A stretch of DNA of 16,896 bases from Lachnoclostridium sp. UBA1241 (GCA_002308955.1 DBWJ01000050.1:1-16896), one strand, 5' to 3'; positions 7,512 to 15,051 are shown, counted from the stretch's first letter. Notes: a model not told the origin generated them from the sequence alone. Numbers and translations: made by a program.

Positions 7512-8198
7512 TCAGTCTTTATTATCCTGTGCCAGATTATGATTGTTAATGTTACTGATCGTCTGAATGATGTGCTCATGCGCAAGCTTCTCGGCCTTCT
7601 CCTTATCCCTCAGGCGAATCGCCTCAAGAATTGCGAGATGTTCGGCGTTCGAATGCGCTGCCCGTTCCGGGTCCGAAAGGGTAATCTTCCGGAGGCTGTG
7701 CACATACTGATGATAATCCTTCAGCAAATGGCTTAAGATCTTGCTGCCGCTTGCGTCATACATCAGCTGGTGGAACTTGGAATCCAGCTCAACAATCTGG
7801 TCAAAATGCTTCTTCTTGACATGAAAATCGGAAAGGTAGATAACCTCCTCGATTTCGTCAATCTGCTCCTGCGTGATGTTCTCGCAGGCCCATCTTGCGC
7901 ACAATCCCTCCAAGTAGGAACGGATCATGTAAATGTCATGAATGTCTTTATTGGAGATGCCGGATACATAAGCGCCCTTGTTCGGAATAATCTTTACAAG
8001 TCCCTCAAGTTCCAGCTGACGAAGCGCCTCACGCACCGGCGTACGGCTTACGCCGAGCTCGTCACCGATGGCAATCTCCTTTAATTCCTCTCCGGCTTCG
8101 TATTTGCCGGACAGAATGTCCTCACGAAGTCTGGTGAAAACCATGCCGCGCAGGGAATACTTATCTGTGCTTTCCTTGGAAAAAACAGGGTCGTCCAT
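7512..8198 (-). CDS. GntR-family transcriptional regulator, FadR/FCD subfamily
   Basis: A 228-residue DNA-binding regulator. The winged helix-turn-helix spans about residues 16-80 and shows the GntR signature (ELGVSRTPVREALRQLELEGLV, then PNKGAYV). A helical FCD ligand-binding domain follows (about 88-215). Asp139, His143, His187 and His209 are placed as the usual FCD metal/ligand-binding set (DSKFH, AEHLAIL, HEHI). FCD members usually sense small carboxylic acids; the ligand here is unknown. The start ATG at 8198 has AGAGGAG 5 bases upstream. It lies 77 bases behind potD on the same strand, but a strong promoter sits between them, so it can be expressed separately. It converges with the ABC-F gene across the shared terminator. 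The family is certain; control of the pot genes is not demonstrated. Confidence 0.93.
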   Translation of the reverse strand: MDDPVFSKESTDKYSLRGMVFTRLREDILSGKYEAGEELKEIAIGDELGVSRTPVREALRQLELEGLVKIIPNKGAYVSGISNKDIHDIYMIRSYLEGLCARWACENITQEQIDEIEEVIYLSDFHVKKKHFDQIVELDSKFHQLMYDASGSKILSHLLKDYHQYVHSLRKITLSDPERAAHSNAEHLAILEAIRLRDKEKAEKLAHEHIIQTISNINNHNLAQDNKD

Positions 8199-8239
8199 TT
8201 CTGCTCCTCTTTCCGTACCGAATCATCGGTCCACACAGA

Positions 8240-8269
8240 TTGTATACACTAAAACAATGTAAAAGTCAA
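8240..8269 (-). promoter_or_regulatory. gntR promoter with TGTATACA palindrome over the -10
   Basis: Read on the minus strand: TTGACT (8264-8269), a 17-base spacer and TATACA (8241-8246). The perfect palindrome TGTATACA (8241-8248) covers the -10. GTATAC-centred palindromes are typical of FadR/FCD regulator sites, so self-repression by the GntR protein is a reasonable inference. Confidence 0.65.
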
Positions 8270-8275
8270 GAAAAA

Positions 8276-9325
8276 TCAGTTCGTTGCAACAACCTTAAGC
8301 CAGAGCTCGGCAAGCTTCTTTCTGAGATACTCGTTATCGTGGAAGATCTCATCCTTCTCGTAGGTTCTCGGAAGGTAAGCTTCGTTCTCGTAGTAATCCC
8401 CATCCGGAGCAATCATCTCCGCAAGCACCTGCTTGTTCGGAGAAGTGTAACCCACGGTCTCGGTACCGTCCAGGCACTGGTCGTAGTTCAGCATGAAGTT
8501 GATGAACTTGTTGGCAAGCTCCGGATTCTCGGCATTCTTCGGAATTACCATGGAATCATACCATACGTTCGTACCGGACATAGGGGTGTAATAACCCATG
8601 TTCGGGTTCTCACCGAGAATGTCAACGGCATCACCGGAATAAACAATAGCAAGGTCCTTACGGTTGGCTTTCATGTTGTCGATAACCTCATCCGTCACAT
8701 AAATCGGATGGGTCGTCATGTTCATCTCAATCAGCCAGTCGTATGCTTCCTCAATCTCCTGCTCGTTCTCGGTATTGCAGGAATATCCGAGGGACTTTAA
8801 GGCAATCATAAAGCCGTCACGGGCGCTGTCGTACATATACACACGGTCCTTATACTTCGGGTTCTTGAAGATGGCAAAGCCCTCTGCCTCAAGGTCTGCA
8901 TAATCCACGTTGTTCTTGTTGTAAACAATGCCGACCGTACCCCAGAAGTAAGGAACGGAATACTCGTTATTCGGGTCAAAGGAAAGGTTCTTTACCTGGT
9001 CTGCAAGATTCGCAAGGTTCGGAAGTGCGCTCTGATCAAGCTTCTGCAGATACTCTTCCTTTAAAAGACGCTCAATCGTGTAGTCGGACGGGATTAATAC
9101 GTCGTATTTGTCGCCGGCCTGCAGCTTCGTATACATGGCCTCGTTGGAATCGAAGTTCTCAACGATAACCTCACAGTTGTACTCTTTCTCGAAATCGGAA
9201 ATAACGTTCTCTCCGAGATACTCGCCCGGCAGGAACAGCTTCATCTTCTCCTTCTTCTTACCGCAGCCGGTCATCGCGCCAAGCATGAGCACAAAGCATA
9301 CAATCAATACAATTCTTTTCTTCAT
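8276..9325 (-). CDS. potD: Spermidine/putrescine ABC transporter, substrate-binding lipoprotein
   Basis: Extracellular solute-binding protein that delivers polyamines to PotBC. It has 349 residues. The N-terminus is a lipoprotein signal peptide: MKKR, a hydrophobic core, then GAMTGCG with Cys21 as the lipidated residue, followed by a Lys-rich linker. The mature part has the PotD/PotF fold features: DVLIPSDYTIERL near the N-terminal lobe, VPYFWGTVGIVYNK at the hinge, and NVWYDSMVIPKNAENPELANKFINFML near the C-terminus. In the last, Trp and Asp match the ligand-binding W-x-D of E. coli PotD. The WNG motif of E. coli is YSG here, so the exact polyamine preference is open. The start ATG at 9325 is preceded by GGAGG (7 bases). 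It is the last gene of the pot operon, 52 bases after potC. Confidence 0.94.
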   Translation of the reverse strand: MKKRIVLIVCFVLMLGAMTGCGKKKEKMKLFLPGEYLGENVISDFEKEYNCEVIVENFDSNEAMYTKLQAGDKYDVLIPSDYTIERLLKEEYLQKLDQSALPNLANLADQVKNLSFDPNNEYSVPYFWGTVGIVYNKNNVDYADLEAEGFAIFKNPKYKDRVYMYDSARDGFMIALKSLGYSCNTENEQEIEEAYDWLIEMNMTTHPIYVTDEVIDNMKANRKDLAIVYSGDAVDILGENPNMGYYTPMSGTNVWYDSMVIPKNAENPELANKFINFMLNYDQCLDGTETVGYTSPNKQVLAEMIAPDGDYYENEAYLPRTYEKDEIFHDNEYLRKKLAELWLKVVATN

Positions 9326-9377
9326 TTCTATACCTCCAAATATGTATGAACAAAAGGCTTTCGCCCGGTTCTCATGA

Positions 9378-10196
9378 TTATTCCGTCATCTCACGGAGTT
9401 TTGCCTCTTCCCGCTCTCTGCGCTTGGCTGCGATTGCCGAGAAGATGTTGTAAAGGATCAGGCCCGTCGTGATCAGAACGATAACAACCGTAGACAGGGC
9501 GTTGATGGACGGATTGGTACGCTTCCGCATCGTGTAAACGACGATTGAGATGTTGTTTACACCGTTACCGGTCGCGAAGTAGGAAATTACAAAGTCGTCA
9601 AATGACATCGTAAACGCAATCAGCGCACCCGAGATAATGCCCGGCATTACCTGCGGAATGATAACCTGCACAAGGGCGCGAATCGGCGTAGCTCCGAGGT
9701 CCATAGCGGCCTCCGCAAGGTTCGGGTCAAGGGAACGGAGCTTCGGCATGATGCTCAGTATCACATACGGAATACAGAACATGATATGCGCTAGAAGCAG
9801 TGTCACAAAGCCCTTCTCGATATGCAGCGCGCTGAAGAACATCAACAGACCGATGGCAGTAACGATATCGGGGTTCATCATCGGAAGCTGGTTGACCTGT
9901 TCTACGCAGCTCTTAAGAATCCGGTTGGATTTTGAAAGACCGATGGCCGTAAGCGTTCCGACAATCGTCGATACCACCGTCGCAATCAGGGCGATTACAA
10001 CAGTATAAACGATACCGTTAATCATGGTCCGGTCGTTTGCCATTTTCGAAAACCAGCGCGTAGAAAAGCCCGCAAACTTCGTTAACGATTTGCTGTCGTT
10101 AAAGGAGAATATAATCGTATAAACGATTGGCGCGTAAAGGAATATCACGATCAAAACCATCAGGATGGTTCCGAAAATTCTCTTCTTCGGTTTCAT
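9378..10196 (-). CDS. potC: Spermidine/putrescine ABC transporter permease PotC
   Basis: An inner-membrane permease subunit of 272 residues with about six predicted hydrophobic helices. The first (GTILMVLIVIFLYAPIVYTI) begins near residue 9. The cytoplasmic EAA coupling motif, EAAMDLGATPIRALVQVI followed by IPQVMPGI, sits between later helices and docks with the PotA ATPase. The C-terminus is charged (AAKRREREEAK) and cytoplasmic. The start ATG at 10196 overlaps the potB stop (ATGA), with GGGAGG about 10 bases upstream, so it is translationally coupled. It pairs with PotB as the heterodimeric pore. Assigned as PotC by position after potB and by motif. Confidence 0.94.
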   Translation of the reverse strand: MKPKKRIFGTILMVLIVIFLYAPIVYTIIFSFNDSKSLTKFAGFSTRWFSKMANDRTMINGIVYTVVIALIATVVSTIVGTLTAIGLSKSNRILKSCVEQVNQLPMMNPDIVTAIGLLMFFSALHIEKGFVTLLLAHIMFCIPYVILSIMPKLRSLDPNLAEAAMDLGATPIRALVQVIIPQVMPGIISGALIAFTMSFDDFVISYFATGNGVNNISIVVYTMRKRTNPSINALSTVVIVLITTGLILYNIFSAIAAKRREREEAKLREMTE

Positions 10197-11032
10197 GATT
10201 TCGCGGCCTCCCTTCTCTCCGTTACATCCACTTTCTTTGTGATGTACATGGAGAAGATAATGATAATGGCCATAATCATTGAAATGGCGCTTCCGAAGTT
10301 CCAGTCACCGGAATGTAAGAAGTACTGTTCGATGACGTTACCGACAAGCATGTACTGTCCGCCGCCGAGCATGTTCGGAATGCAGAAACTGGATACTGCC
10401 GGCAGGAATACAAGGGTGATGCCACTGATGATTCCCGGAAGGGAAAGGGGAAGCGTCACCCTAAGAAAACTCTGAAAACGGTTGGCACCGAGGTCGTTCG
10501 CCGCCTCAAGAAGGCTTCCGTCCATCTTCGTCAGGGATGTATAAATCTGCAGGATCATGAACGGAATAAAGTTATATACCATACCGAGAATAACGGCAAA
10601 TTCGGTATGCATCATCTGAATCGGACCGATGCCAATCCACCCGAGTATTGTATTAATAATGCCGTCCGTCTCAAGGATACCGATCCATGCGTAAGTACGC
10701 ACAAGAAGGTTAATCCAGGTCGGGAACGTGATAATCAAAACCCAGCGCATCTTGAAACGCTCACTGGATTTGGCGATATAATATGCCGGATAATACCCAA
10801 GAAGCAGACACACAACCGTTGTGATTGCCGCCACCTTAAGGGACCTAAGCAGCACCTTCAGAAACAGCCGGTCACTGAAGAACCGCACAAAGTTCTGAAA
10901 GGTAAATTTAGTTGTAACGACGTCATTTCCCTTGGTCGTAAATGCATACAGCACAATCAGCAGCATCGGCGCGACAATCAGCACGAGCGCCCATACGATG
11001 TAGGGATAGGTCATTCTTCGAAACTGTTTCAT
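10193..11032 (-). CDS. potB: Spermidine/putrescine ABC transporter permease PotB
   Basis: An inner-membrane permease subunit of 279 residues that forms the pore with PotC. It has a hydrophobic first helix (IVWALVLIVAPMLLIVLYAF, from about residue 12), further helices, and the EAA loop EAANDLGANRFQSFLRVTLP before LSLPGIISG. LLVRTYAWIGIL is the typical PotB stretch in the middle. The start ATG at 11032 (MKQFRRMTYPY) is preferred because the GGGAG box sits in the 16-base gap after the potA stop. A longer reading from 11095 would overlap the potA end and adds a non-hydrophobic, Arg/Ser-rich extension. The stop overlaps the potC start by four bases. Confidence 0.93.
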   Translation of the reverse strand: MKQFRRMTYPYIVWALVLIVAPMLLIVLYAFTTKGNDVVTTKFTFQNFVRFFSDRLFLKVLLRSLKVAAITTVVCLLLGYYPAYYIAKSSERFKMRWVLIITFPTWINLLVRTYAWIGILETDGIINTILGWIGIGPIQMMHTEFAVILGMVYNFIPFMILQIYTSLTKMDGSLLEAANDLGANRFQSFLRVTLPLSLPGIISGITLVFLPAVSSFCIPNMLGGGQYMLVGNVIEQYFLHSGDWNFGSAISMIMAIIIIFSMYITKKVDVTERREAAKS

Positions 11033-11048
11033 CGATTTATGCTCCCTC

Positions 11049-12680
11049 TCAGCCGATCTGTGACTTCTCCATGATGTGGAGATCCTCAGGGTCAAATGTC
11101 AAACCTACAACCGATCCGACCTCGGTTTCCTTGGTCGTATCCACGCGGTACTCGTAACCGCGCGTCTTAAAGGTTACGGCGTAGGTACCGGGCGTAATCG
11201 TTGCCGGGTCAAAGTCATATTCGACGTCGACAATCTCAACCGGATTGCCGTCCTCGAGGTCAAATGCCTGAGCGTTCGCCCAAATCTTCAGGTCGGTATC
11301 GAGCGCAACGCTCTCCTGCAGCTCATCCGCCTTCTTGAAGAAGTTAACTGCGTAGATCTCCTCTCCGTGCTCTTCCGCCACGAAGCGGTTCGGCTCCTGC
11401 ACGATCATATCGCAGGAAACCTTCGTTCCGGCTGCGGTATGGAAGGTTACCGGATAGCGTCCGTTCGCGCGGTTCAGCTCATAATCAATCGATGTAATGG
11501 AAATACGCTCATCGCTTTGCGGATCCCATGCCTGCGCGTCCGCGCGGTCGATGATAAAGGCGTCTGCGGTATGCGGATTCGCGATCATCTGCTCGATGTC
11601 GTCCGCATCCAGATAGAAATCGTTGGCGCTCATCATTTCGCCTGCGGCTTCATTGACAACCGGCTTATCCTCGGATACAACCATCTCTACTGTGATGCTT
11701 GTGCCGGCCTTCGTCTCAACGACGGTCTCATAATGCACGCCCTTGAAAAGCGTCGAACGTACAGTGCCGCGAAGCTTGCCCTGCTTCACCGGAACGATAT
11801 CGAGGTCTTCGGGGCGGATGACAACGTCAACCTTCTCATTTGTCGCAAAGCCTGCATCCACGCACTCAAACTGGCGGTCTTCGAACATAACCAGGTGGTC
11901 TTTGATCATAACGCCGTCAACGATATTGCTCTCGCCGATGAAATTCGCCACATAGCGGTTCACGGGCTCGTTATAGATATCGGTCGGGGAACCGATCTGC
12001 TGAATGTTACCGTCCTTCATGATAACAATCTTGTCGGACATCGTAAGCGCTTCCTCCTGGTCGTGCGTTACGAAGATAAATGTGATACCGACCTCTTTCT
12101 GAATCTTCTTCAGCTCGCGCTGCATCTCCTTACGGAGCTTCGCGTCAAGAGCGCCGAGAGGCTCGTCGAGAAGGAGCACCTTCGGCTCGTTTACAAGCGC
12201 TCTTGCGATGGCAACACGCTGCTGCTGTCCGCCGGACATCTCATGCACGGAACGCTTTCCGAAATCGCCGAGACCGACGAGCTTAAGCATACGGGTAACC
12301 TTCTGATAGATAATATCCTTCGGCTCCTTTTTAATCTTTAAGCCGAATGCGACGTTATCGAATACATTCATATGCGGGAACAGCGCGTACTTCTGGAATA
12401 CCGTGTTGAGGTCTCTCTTATACGGAGGAAGGTTTGCGATGTTCTGTCCGTCGAAGATGACTTCACCTTCGTCGGGCTCCAAAAAGCCGCCGAGTATGCG
12501 AAGAAGCGTCGTCTTACCGCAACCGGAAGGACCGAGCAGGGTAACGAACTCGTTCTCGTAGATGTCAAGGTTGATGCCCTTTAAAACAAGCTGGCCGTCA
12601 AATTTCTTTACGATGTTCTTGAATGAAATCAGAACCTTGGGCATAACAGCCTCATTCTTTGTTTTCAGGTTGTCACTCAT
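11049..12680 (-). CDS. potA: Polyamine ABC transporter ATPase PotA with enlarged C-terminal region
   Basis: ATP-hydrolysing subunit of the PotABCD importer. The ATPase domain is canonical: Walker A GPSGCGKTT (50-58), Q-loop FQKYALFPHMNV (95-106), signature MSGGQQQRVAIARAL (148-162), Walker B VLLLDEP (168-174) and switch His206. The C-terminal TOBE part begins near VIRPEDLDIV (287-296), with KLRGTVRSTLFKGVHYETVVE. It ends VGSVVGLTFDPEDLHIMEKS, the usual PotA ending. At 543 residues it is about 170-190 longer than usual PotA. The excess (about 335-505) lies between the two TOBE halves and consists of two diverged tandem units (listed separately). No frameshift is evident. The start ATG at 12680 has GGAGG 7 bases upstream; an upstream in-frame ATG at 12725 lies inside the xre gene. 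Transporter identity is certain; the role of the insertion is unknown. Confidence 0.95.
   Translation of the reverse strand: MSDNLKTKNEAVMPKVLISFKNIVKKFDGQLVLKGINLDIYENEFVTLLGPSGCGKTTLLRILGGFLEPDEGEVIFDGQNIANLPPYKRDLNTVFQKYALFPHMNVFDNVAFGLKIKKEPKDIIYQKVTRMLKLVGLGDFGKRSVHEMSGGQQQRVAIARALVNEPKVLLLDEPLGALDAKLRKEMQRELKKIQKEVGITFIFVTHDQEEALTMSDKIVIMKDGNIQQIGSPTDIYNEPVNRYVANFIGESNIVDGVMIKDHLVMFEDRQFECVDAGFATNEKVDVVIRPEDLDIVPVKQGKLRGTVRSTLFKGVHYETVVETKAGTSITVEMVVSEDKPVVNEAAGEMMSANDFYLDADDIEQMIANPHTADAFIIDRADAQAWDPQSDERISITSIDYELNRANGRYPVTFHTAAGTKVSCDMIVQEPNRFVAEEHGEEIYAVNFFKKADELQESVALDTDLKIWANAQAFDLEDGNPVEIVDVEYDFDPATITPGTYAVTFKTRGYEYRVDTTKETEVGSVVGLTFDPEDLHIMEKSQIG
11130..11639 (-). repeat. Two diverged tandem protein repeats inside PotA
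   Basis: Unit 1 (about 11397-11639) and unit 2 (about 11130-11366) share the order GE...NDFYLDADDI / GE...VNFFKKADEL, then RADAQAWD / WANAQAFD, then ISITSIDYEL / VEIVDVEYDF, then GRYPVTFHT / GTYAVTFKT. Similarity is at the protein level; the DNA copies have diverged, so this is an old duplication. The endings resemble β-strands of Ig-like modules (PGTYxVTF), but this is only a pattern resemblance. Confidence 0.75.
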
Positions 12681-12697
12681 TGCTGTTCCTCCGTTTA

Positions 12698-13231
12698 TCA
12701 GAATATCGGCGGTGTGGAAATCCACAGTACCTTTGCCGTCTTGGTTGCTTTATTGGATATCGAATGGTCTTCTCTTCCTTTCAGGTAGAAGGTCTCGCCT
12801 TTTCGGACTGCGCTTACCTTCCCTCCGATGTCGAGGGTGATCATTCCGTCGAGCACATAGCCGAACTCCTCGCCGTTATGCGGATTTACGACGAACGAAC
12901 TGCTCTTCGGCGGAATCTCGATAAGAATCGGCTCCATCTCGTTCTTCTGGGAATTCGGAACGATCCAGTTGACAATGTAATCGTCCTTCTCATCCACGAA
13001 GAAGTCGTTCTTGTGAAATACGATTTTCTCCTGCTCTTCGTCTCCGAAGAACTCGCCGAGGGTGCTTCCGAGCGCCTCGAGAATGTCATTCAGCGTGACA
13101 ATGGACGGCGAGGTCAGGTTTCGTTCCACCTGGGAAAGAAAGCCCTTTGTAAGCTCACAGCGGCTTGCCAGTTCTTCAAGCGTCAGGTTCTGGCGTACCC
13201 GCATCTGTTTTAATTTATGTCCGATTTCCAT
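12698..13231 (-). CDS. Xre-family regulator with C-terminal cupin domain (PuuR-like)
   Basis: A 177-residue regulator. Residues of about 5-62 form the Cro/CI helix-turn-helix (LKQMRVRQNLTLEELASRC, then GFLSQVERNLTSPSIVTL). Residues of about 100-175 form a cupin_2 β-barrel (PHNGEEFGYVLDGMITLDIG, then GETFYLKGREDHSISN), the expected effector-binding part. This architecture is that of PuuR and of the regulator often found first in Firmicute potABCD operons, so polyamine-responsive repression of its own operon is the natural inference. The start ATG at 13231 (MEIGHKLKQM) has GGAAGGG 7 bases upstream. A longer in-frame ATG at 13264 has no ribosome site and lies among the operator-like repeats. potA starts 17 bases after its stop. 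Confidence 0.93.
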   Translation of the reverse strand: MEIGHKLKQMRVRQNLTLEELASRCELTKGFLSQVERNLTSPSIVTLNDILEALGSTLGEFFGDEEQEKIVFHKNDFFVDEKDDYIVNWIVPNSQKNEMEPILIEIPPKSSSFVVNPHNGEEFGYVLDGMITLDIGGKVSAVRKGETFYLKGREDHSISNKATKTAKVLWISTPPIF

Positions 13232-13250
13232 TTCCGTTCCCTTCCGTTTA

Positions 13251-13298
13251 CGAATACTAAACAAAAAATGTGCAAATAGTAAACCAAACGAATACTAT
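13251..13298. promoter_or_regulatory. Operator-like repeats in the pot operon leader
   Basis: Plus-strand reading: CGAATACTA occurs at 13251-13259 and again at 13289-13297. Between them is ATAGTAAACCAAA (13276-13288). ATAGTA (13276-13281) and TACTAT (13293-13298) make a 6-bp inverted repeat. TACTAAACAAA (13255-13265) has an exact inverted partner, TTTGTTTAGTA, at 13351-13361, upstream of the promoter. The cluster lies between the -10 and the ribosome site, as expected for an autorepressor. Confidence 0.6.
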
Positions 13299-13324
13299 TA
13301 TACACATTTTATTGCGAATATCAA
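13297..13324 (-). promoter_or_regulatory. Promoter of the xre-potABCD operon
   Basis: Read on the minus strand: TTGATA (13319-13324), a 16-base spacer and perfect TATAAT (13297-13302). The predicted transcription start near 13290 gives a leader of about 60 nt carrying the repeats listed separately. Confidence 0.7.
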
Positions 13325-13372
13325 TATAAAAATGTCAAAATATCAAACTTTTTGTTTAGTAATGTCAAACAA

Positions 13373-13395
13373 CCCGAAAACGCCCTGTTTCGGGG
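13373..13395 (-). terminator. Probable terminator of the dehydrogenase gene
   Basis: CCCGAAA (13373-13379) and TTTCGGG (13388-13394) form a stem around an 8-base loop, followed on the minus strand by the T-rich TTGTTTG. It lies 27 bases beyond the dehydrogenase stop and upstream of the pot promoter. The T-tract is imperfect. Confidence 0.55.
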
Positions 13396-13421
13396 CCTGT
13401 TTTTGCGGAAAATGACAACGT

Positions 13422-14381
13422 TCACGCCGTCACAACGTTCCGCTTCTCTCCGTTCATCCACGCCTTAATATTCTCGAGCACTTCGTCCGCGCAGCGTTGT
13501 CTTGCTTCGGTCGTTGCCCAGCCGATATGCGGCGTAATCACGAGTCTTGTGGAATCCTGTACGGCATACAGGGGATTGTCCGGAAGCATCGGTTCTACGG
13601 ACAGAACGTCAAGTCCGGCTCCGCCGATGGTACCAGCAAGCAATGCCTCTGCAAGGTCAACTTCCCTGATAATCGGACCGCGTCCTAAATTCAGAAGGAT
13701 TGCGTCCTTCTTCATAAGGGAAAGTTCGCGTTTCGTGATCATTTCCTTCGTTGCGCTGTTAAGAGGCGCATGAATGGAAACCACATCCGAGCGGTTCAGA
13801 AGTTCTTCAATAGACACACGCTCATAGGTTTCGCTGTCGTGCTTTCCGCTTGTGCTGTAATAGATGACGTTACAGCCGAAAGCCTTTGCAACCTCAGCAA
13901 CGCGCGTTCCGATGGTTCCGAGTCCGATGATTCCCCAGGTTTTCCCGGCGAGTTCATGGAACCGCACCGTAAAATGGCTGAACACGTCGTTTTTGATATA
14001 CTCGCCGGATTTGACGAATTCATCATAATATGCAAGCTTTTCGTAAACATAGAAAAAGAGCGCAAAGGTATGCTGAACGACGCTTTCCGTGGAGTAGCCC
14101 TTCACATTTGCCACGGTGATACCTCTACGGTTCGTGTACTCGAAATCCACGTTGTTCGTTCCGGTTGCAGTAAGGCATATAAGCTTCAGGTTCGTTGCGT
14201 CCTTAAGAAGTTCTTCGTTCAGCGGAATCTTGTTCACGACGATGATGTCCGCGTCCTTGATCCGTTTCGCATTCTCAAGGGGTTCTGTAAGGGGATAGAT
14301 CGTGACGTCACCGAGCTTTGAAAATGCCTCCAAAGAGACATCCGTCCCGAGTGTATTGGCTTCCATAAAAACAATTTTCAT
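13422..14381 (-). CDS. D-isomer-specific 2-hydroxyacid dehydrogenase
   Basis: A cytoplasmic NAD(P)-dependent oxidoreductase that interconverts a D-2-hydroxyacid and its 2-oxoacid; glycerate/hydroxypyruvate is one possible substrate. It has 319 residues. The substrate-binding segment includes LTATGTNNVDF (70-80) and NVKGYSTESVVQHTFAL (92-108). The Rossmann motif is GLGTIG (153-158). The catalytic triad is Arg234 (NLGRG), Glu263 (SVEP) and His285 (TPHIGW). After the second Rossmann strand (NVIYYSTSGK) the usual acidic residue for NAD selectivity is Ser/Thr, so NADP use is possible. The start ATG at 14381 is preceded by AGAGGA (6 bases). An in-frame ATG at 14414 lacks a ribosome site. It is monocistronic, divergent from luxS. 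The substrate is not determined. Confidence 0.92.
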   Translation of the reverse strand: MKIVFMEANTLGTDVSLEAFSKLGDVTIYPLTEPLENAKRIKDADIIVVNKIPLNEELLKDATNLKLICLTATGTNNVDFEYTNRRGITVANVKGYSTESVVQHTFALFFYVYEKLAYYDEFVKSGEYIKNDVFSHFTVRFHELAGKTWGIIGLGTIGTRVAEVAKAFGCNVIYYSTSGKHDSETYERVSIEELLNRSDVVSIHAPLNSATKEMITKRELSLMKKDAILLNLGRGPIIREVDLAEALLAGTIGGAGLDVLSVEPMLPDNPLYAVQDSTRLVITPHIGWATTEARQRCADEVLENIKAWMNGEKRNVVTA

Positions 14382-14431
14382 ATATGTCCTCTCATTTGCC
14401 GTATTTTCTTCCATTAAATAAACGCAAATTC

Positions 14432-14461
14432 ATTATAAGGTATCCTCTTTCGCGCTGTCAA
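14432..14461 (-). promoter_or_regulatory. Promoter of the 2-hydroxyacid dehydrogenase gene
   Basis: Read on the minus strand: consensus TTGACA (14456-14461), an 18-base spacer and consensus TATAAT (14432-14437). It lies about 50 bases before the ATG at 14381, which supports that start over 14414 (14414 would leave only a ten-base leader). Confidence 0.75.
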
Positions 14462-14483
14462 TCGACAATCCGGCAAGCAAGGC

Positions 14484-14512
14484 TTGAATTTACTCTTCCC
14501 CGGAATTATAAT
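14484..14512 (+). promoter_or_regulatory. luxS: Promoter of luxS
   Basis: TTGAAT (14484-14489), a 17-base spacer and TATAAT (14507-14512). The leader of about 40 nt contains TAGGAGG just before the luxS start. The -35 boxes of the two divergent promoters are 22 bases apart, so one bound protein could affect both. Confidence 0.72.
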
Positions 14513-14558
14513 AGATAAGAGCGTCGGGAATGATTCCGGCGTGTGTTAGGAGGTTATT

Positions 14559-15038
14559 ATGAAACTCATTGAAAGCTTTAAAGTTGATCATACCCGTCTT
14601 CTGCCGGGTATTTATGTGTCGCGGAAGGACGACGTTAACGGCAACGTCGTTACTACCTTTGATATCCGTGTATGCCGTCCAAATTTCGAGCCCGCTATGA
14701 ACACCGCGGAAATTCACGCAATTGAGCATCTCGGCGCCACCTTCGTCCGCAATGACCCCGAGTGGAAATCCAAGGTCATCTACTTCGGACCCATGGGATG
14801 CCGCACCGGCTTCTATCTGATTCTTACCGGCGATCTGAAGTCCACGGACATCTACGATCTCATTAAGAACATGTTCACCTTCATCCGCAACTACGATTCC
14901 GATATCCCGGGCGCTACGCCGGACTGCTGCGGCAACTACCTCGACTTCAACCTGCCGATGGCAAGTTACTACGCCGAGAAGTTCACGAATGAAGTACTGA
15001 ACAATTTCACCCCGGATCATTACACCTATCCGGCATAA
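14559..15038 (+). CDS. luxS: S-ribosylhomocysteine lyase LuxS
   Basis: Cleaves S-ribosylhomocysteine to homocysteine and DPD, the precursor of autoinducer-2, in the activated methyl cycle. At 159 residues it has the normal length. The metal site is the HAIEH motif (His53, His57, with Glu56 as general base) plus Cys124 in DCCGNYLDF. Cys81 in FGPMGCRTGFY is the catalytic cysteine position. The start ATG at 14559 has TAGGAGG 6 bases upstream. It is monocistronic, with its own promoter and a strong terminator. No pfs/mtnN, methionine or cysteine gene is adjacent. The opposite-strand open frame at 14490-15020 is a shadow. Near certain. Confidence 0.98.
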   Translation: MKLIESFKVDHTRLLPGIYVSRKDDVNGNVVTTFDIRVCRPNFEPAMNTAEIHAIEHLGATFVRNDPEWKSKVIYFGPMGCRTGFYLILTGDLKSTDIYDLIKNMFTFIRNYDSDIPGATPDCCGNYLDFNLPMASYYAEKFTNEVLNNFTPDHYTYPA

Positions 15039-15051
15039 CCCGTATAACCGT

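Noticed and set aside
9326..9377. Small GGC-GAAA-GCC hairpin followed by TTTTG between potC and potD
   Set aside because: The stem is only 3-4 bp, too weak to call a terminator; at most it affects mRNA stability.
11030..11650. Possible frameshift or gene fusion explaining the long potA
   Set aside because: The frame is continuous and the normal TOBE ending follows the extra region, so it is an insertion within one gene, not a read-through fusion.
11076..12341. Plus-strand open frame (421 codons) opposite potA
   Set aside because: Its composition is that of an antisense reading of a canonical ABC ATPase; there is no promoter or ribosome site and no motif.
14490..15020. Minus-strand open frame overlapping luxS
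   Set aside because: LuxS on the plus strand is complete, with promoter, ribosome site and terminator.
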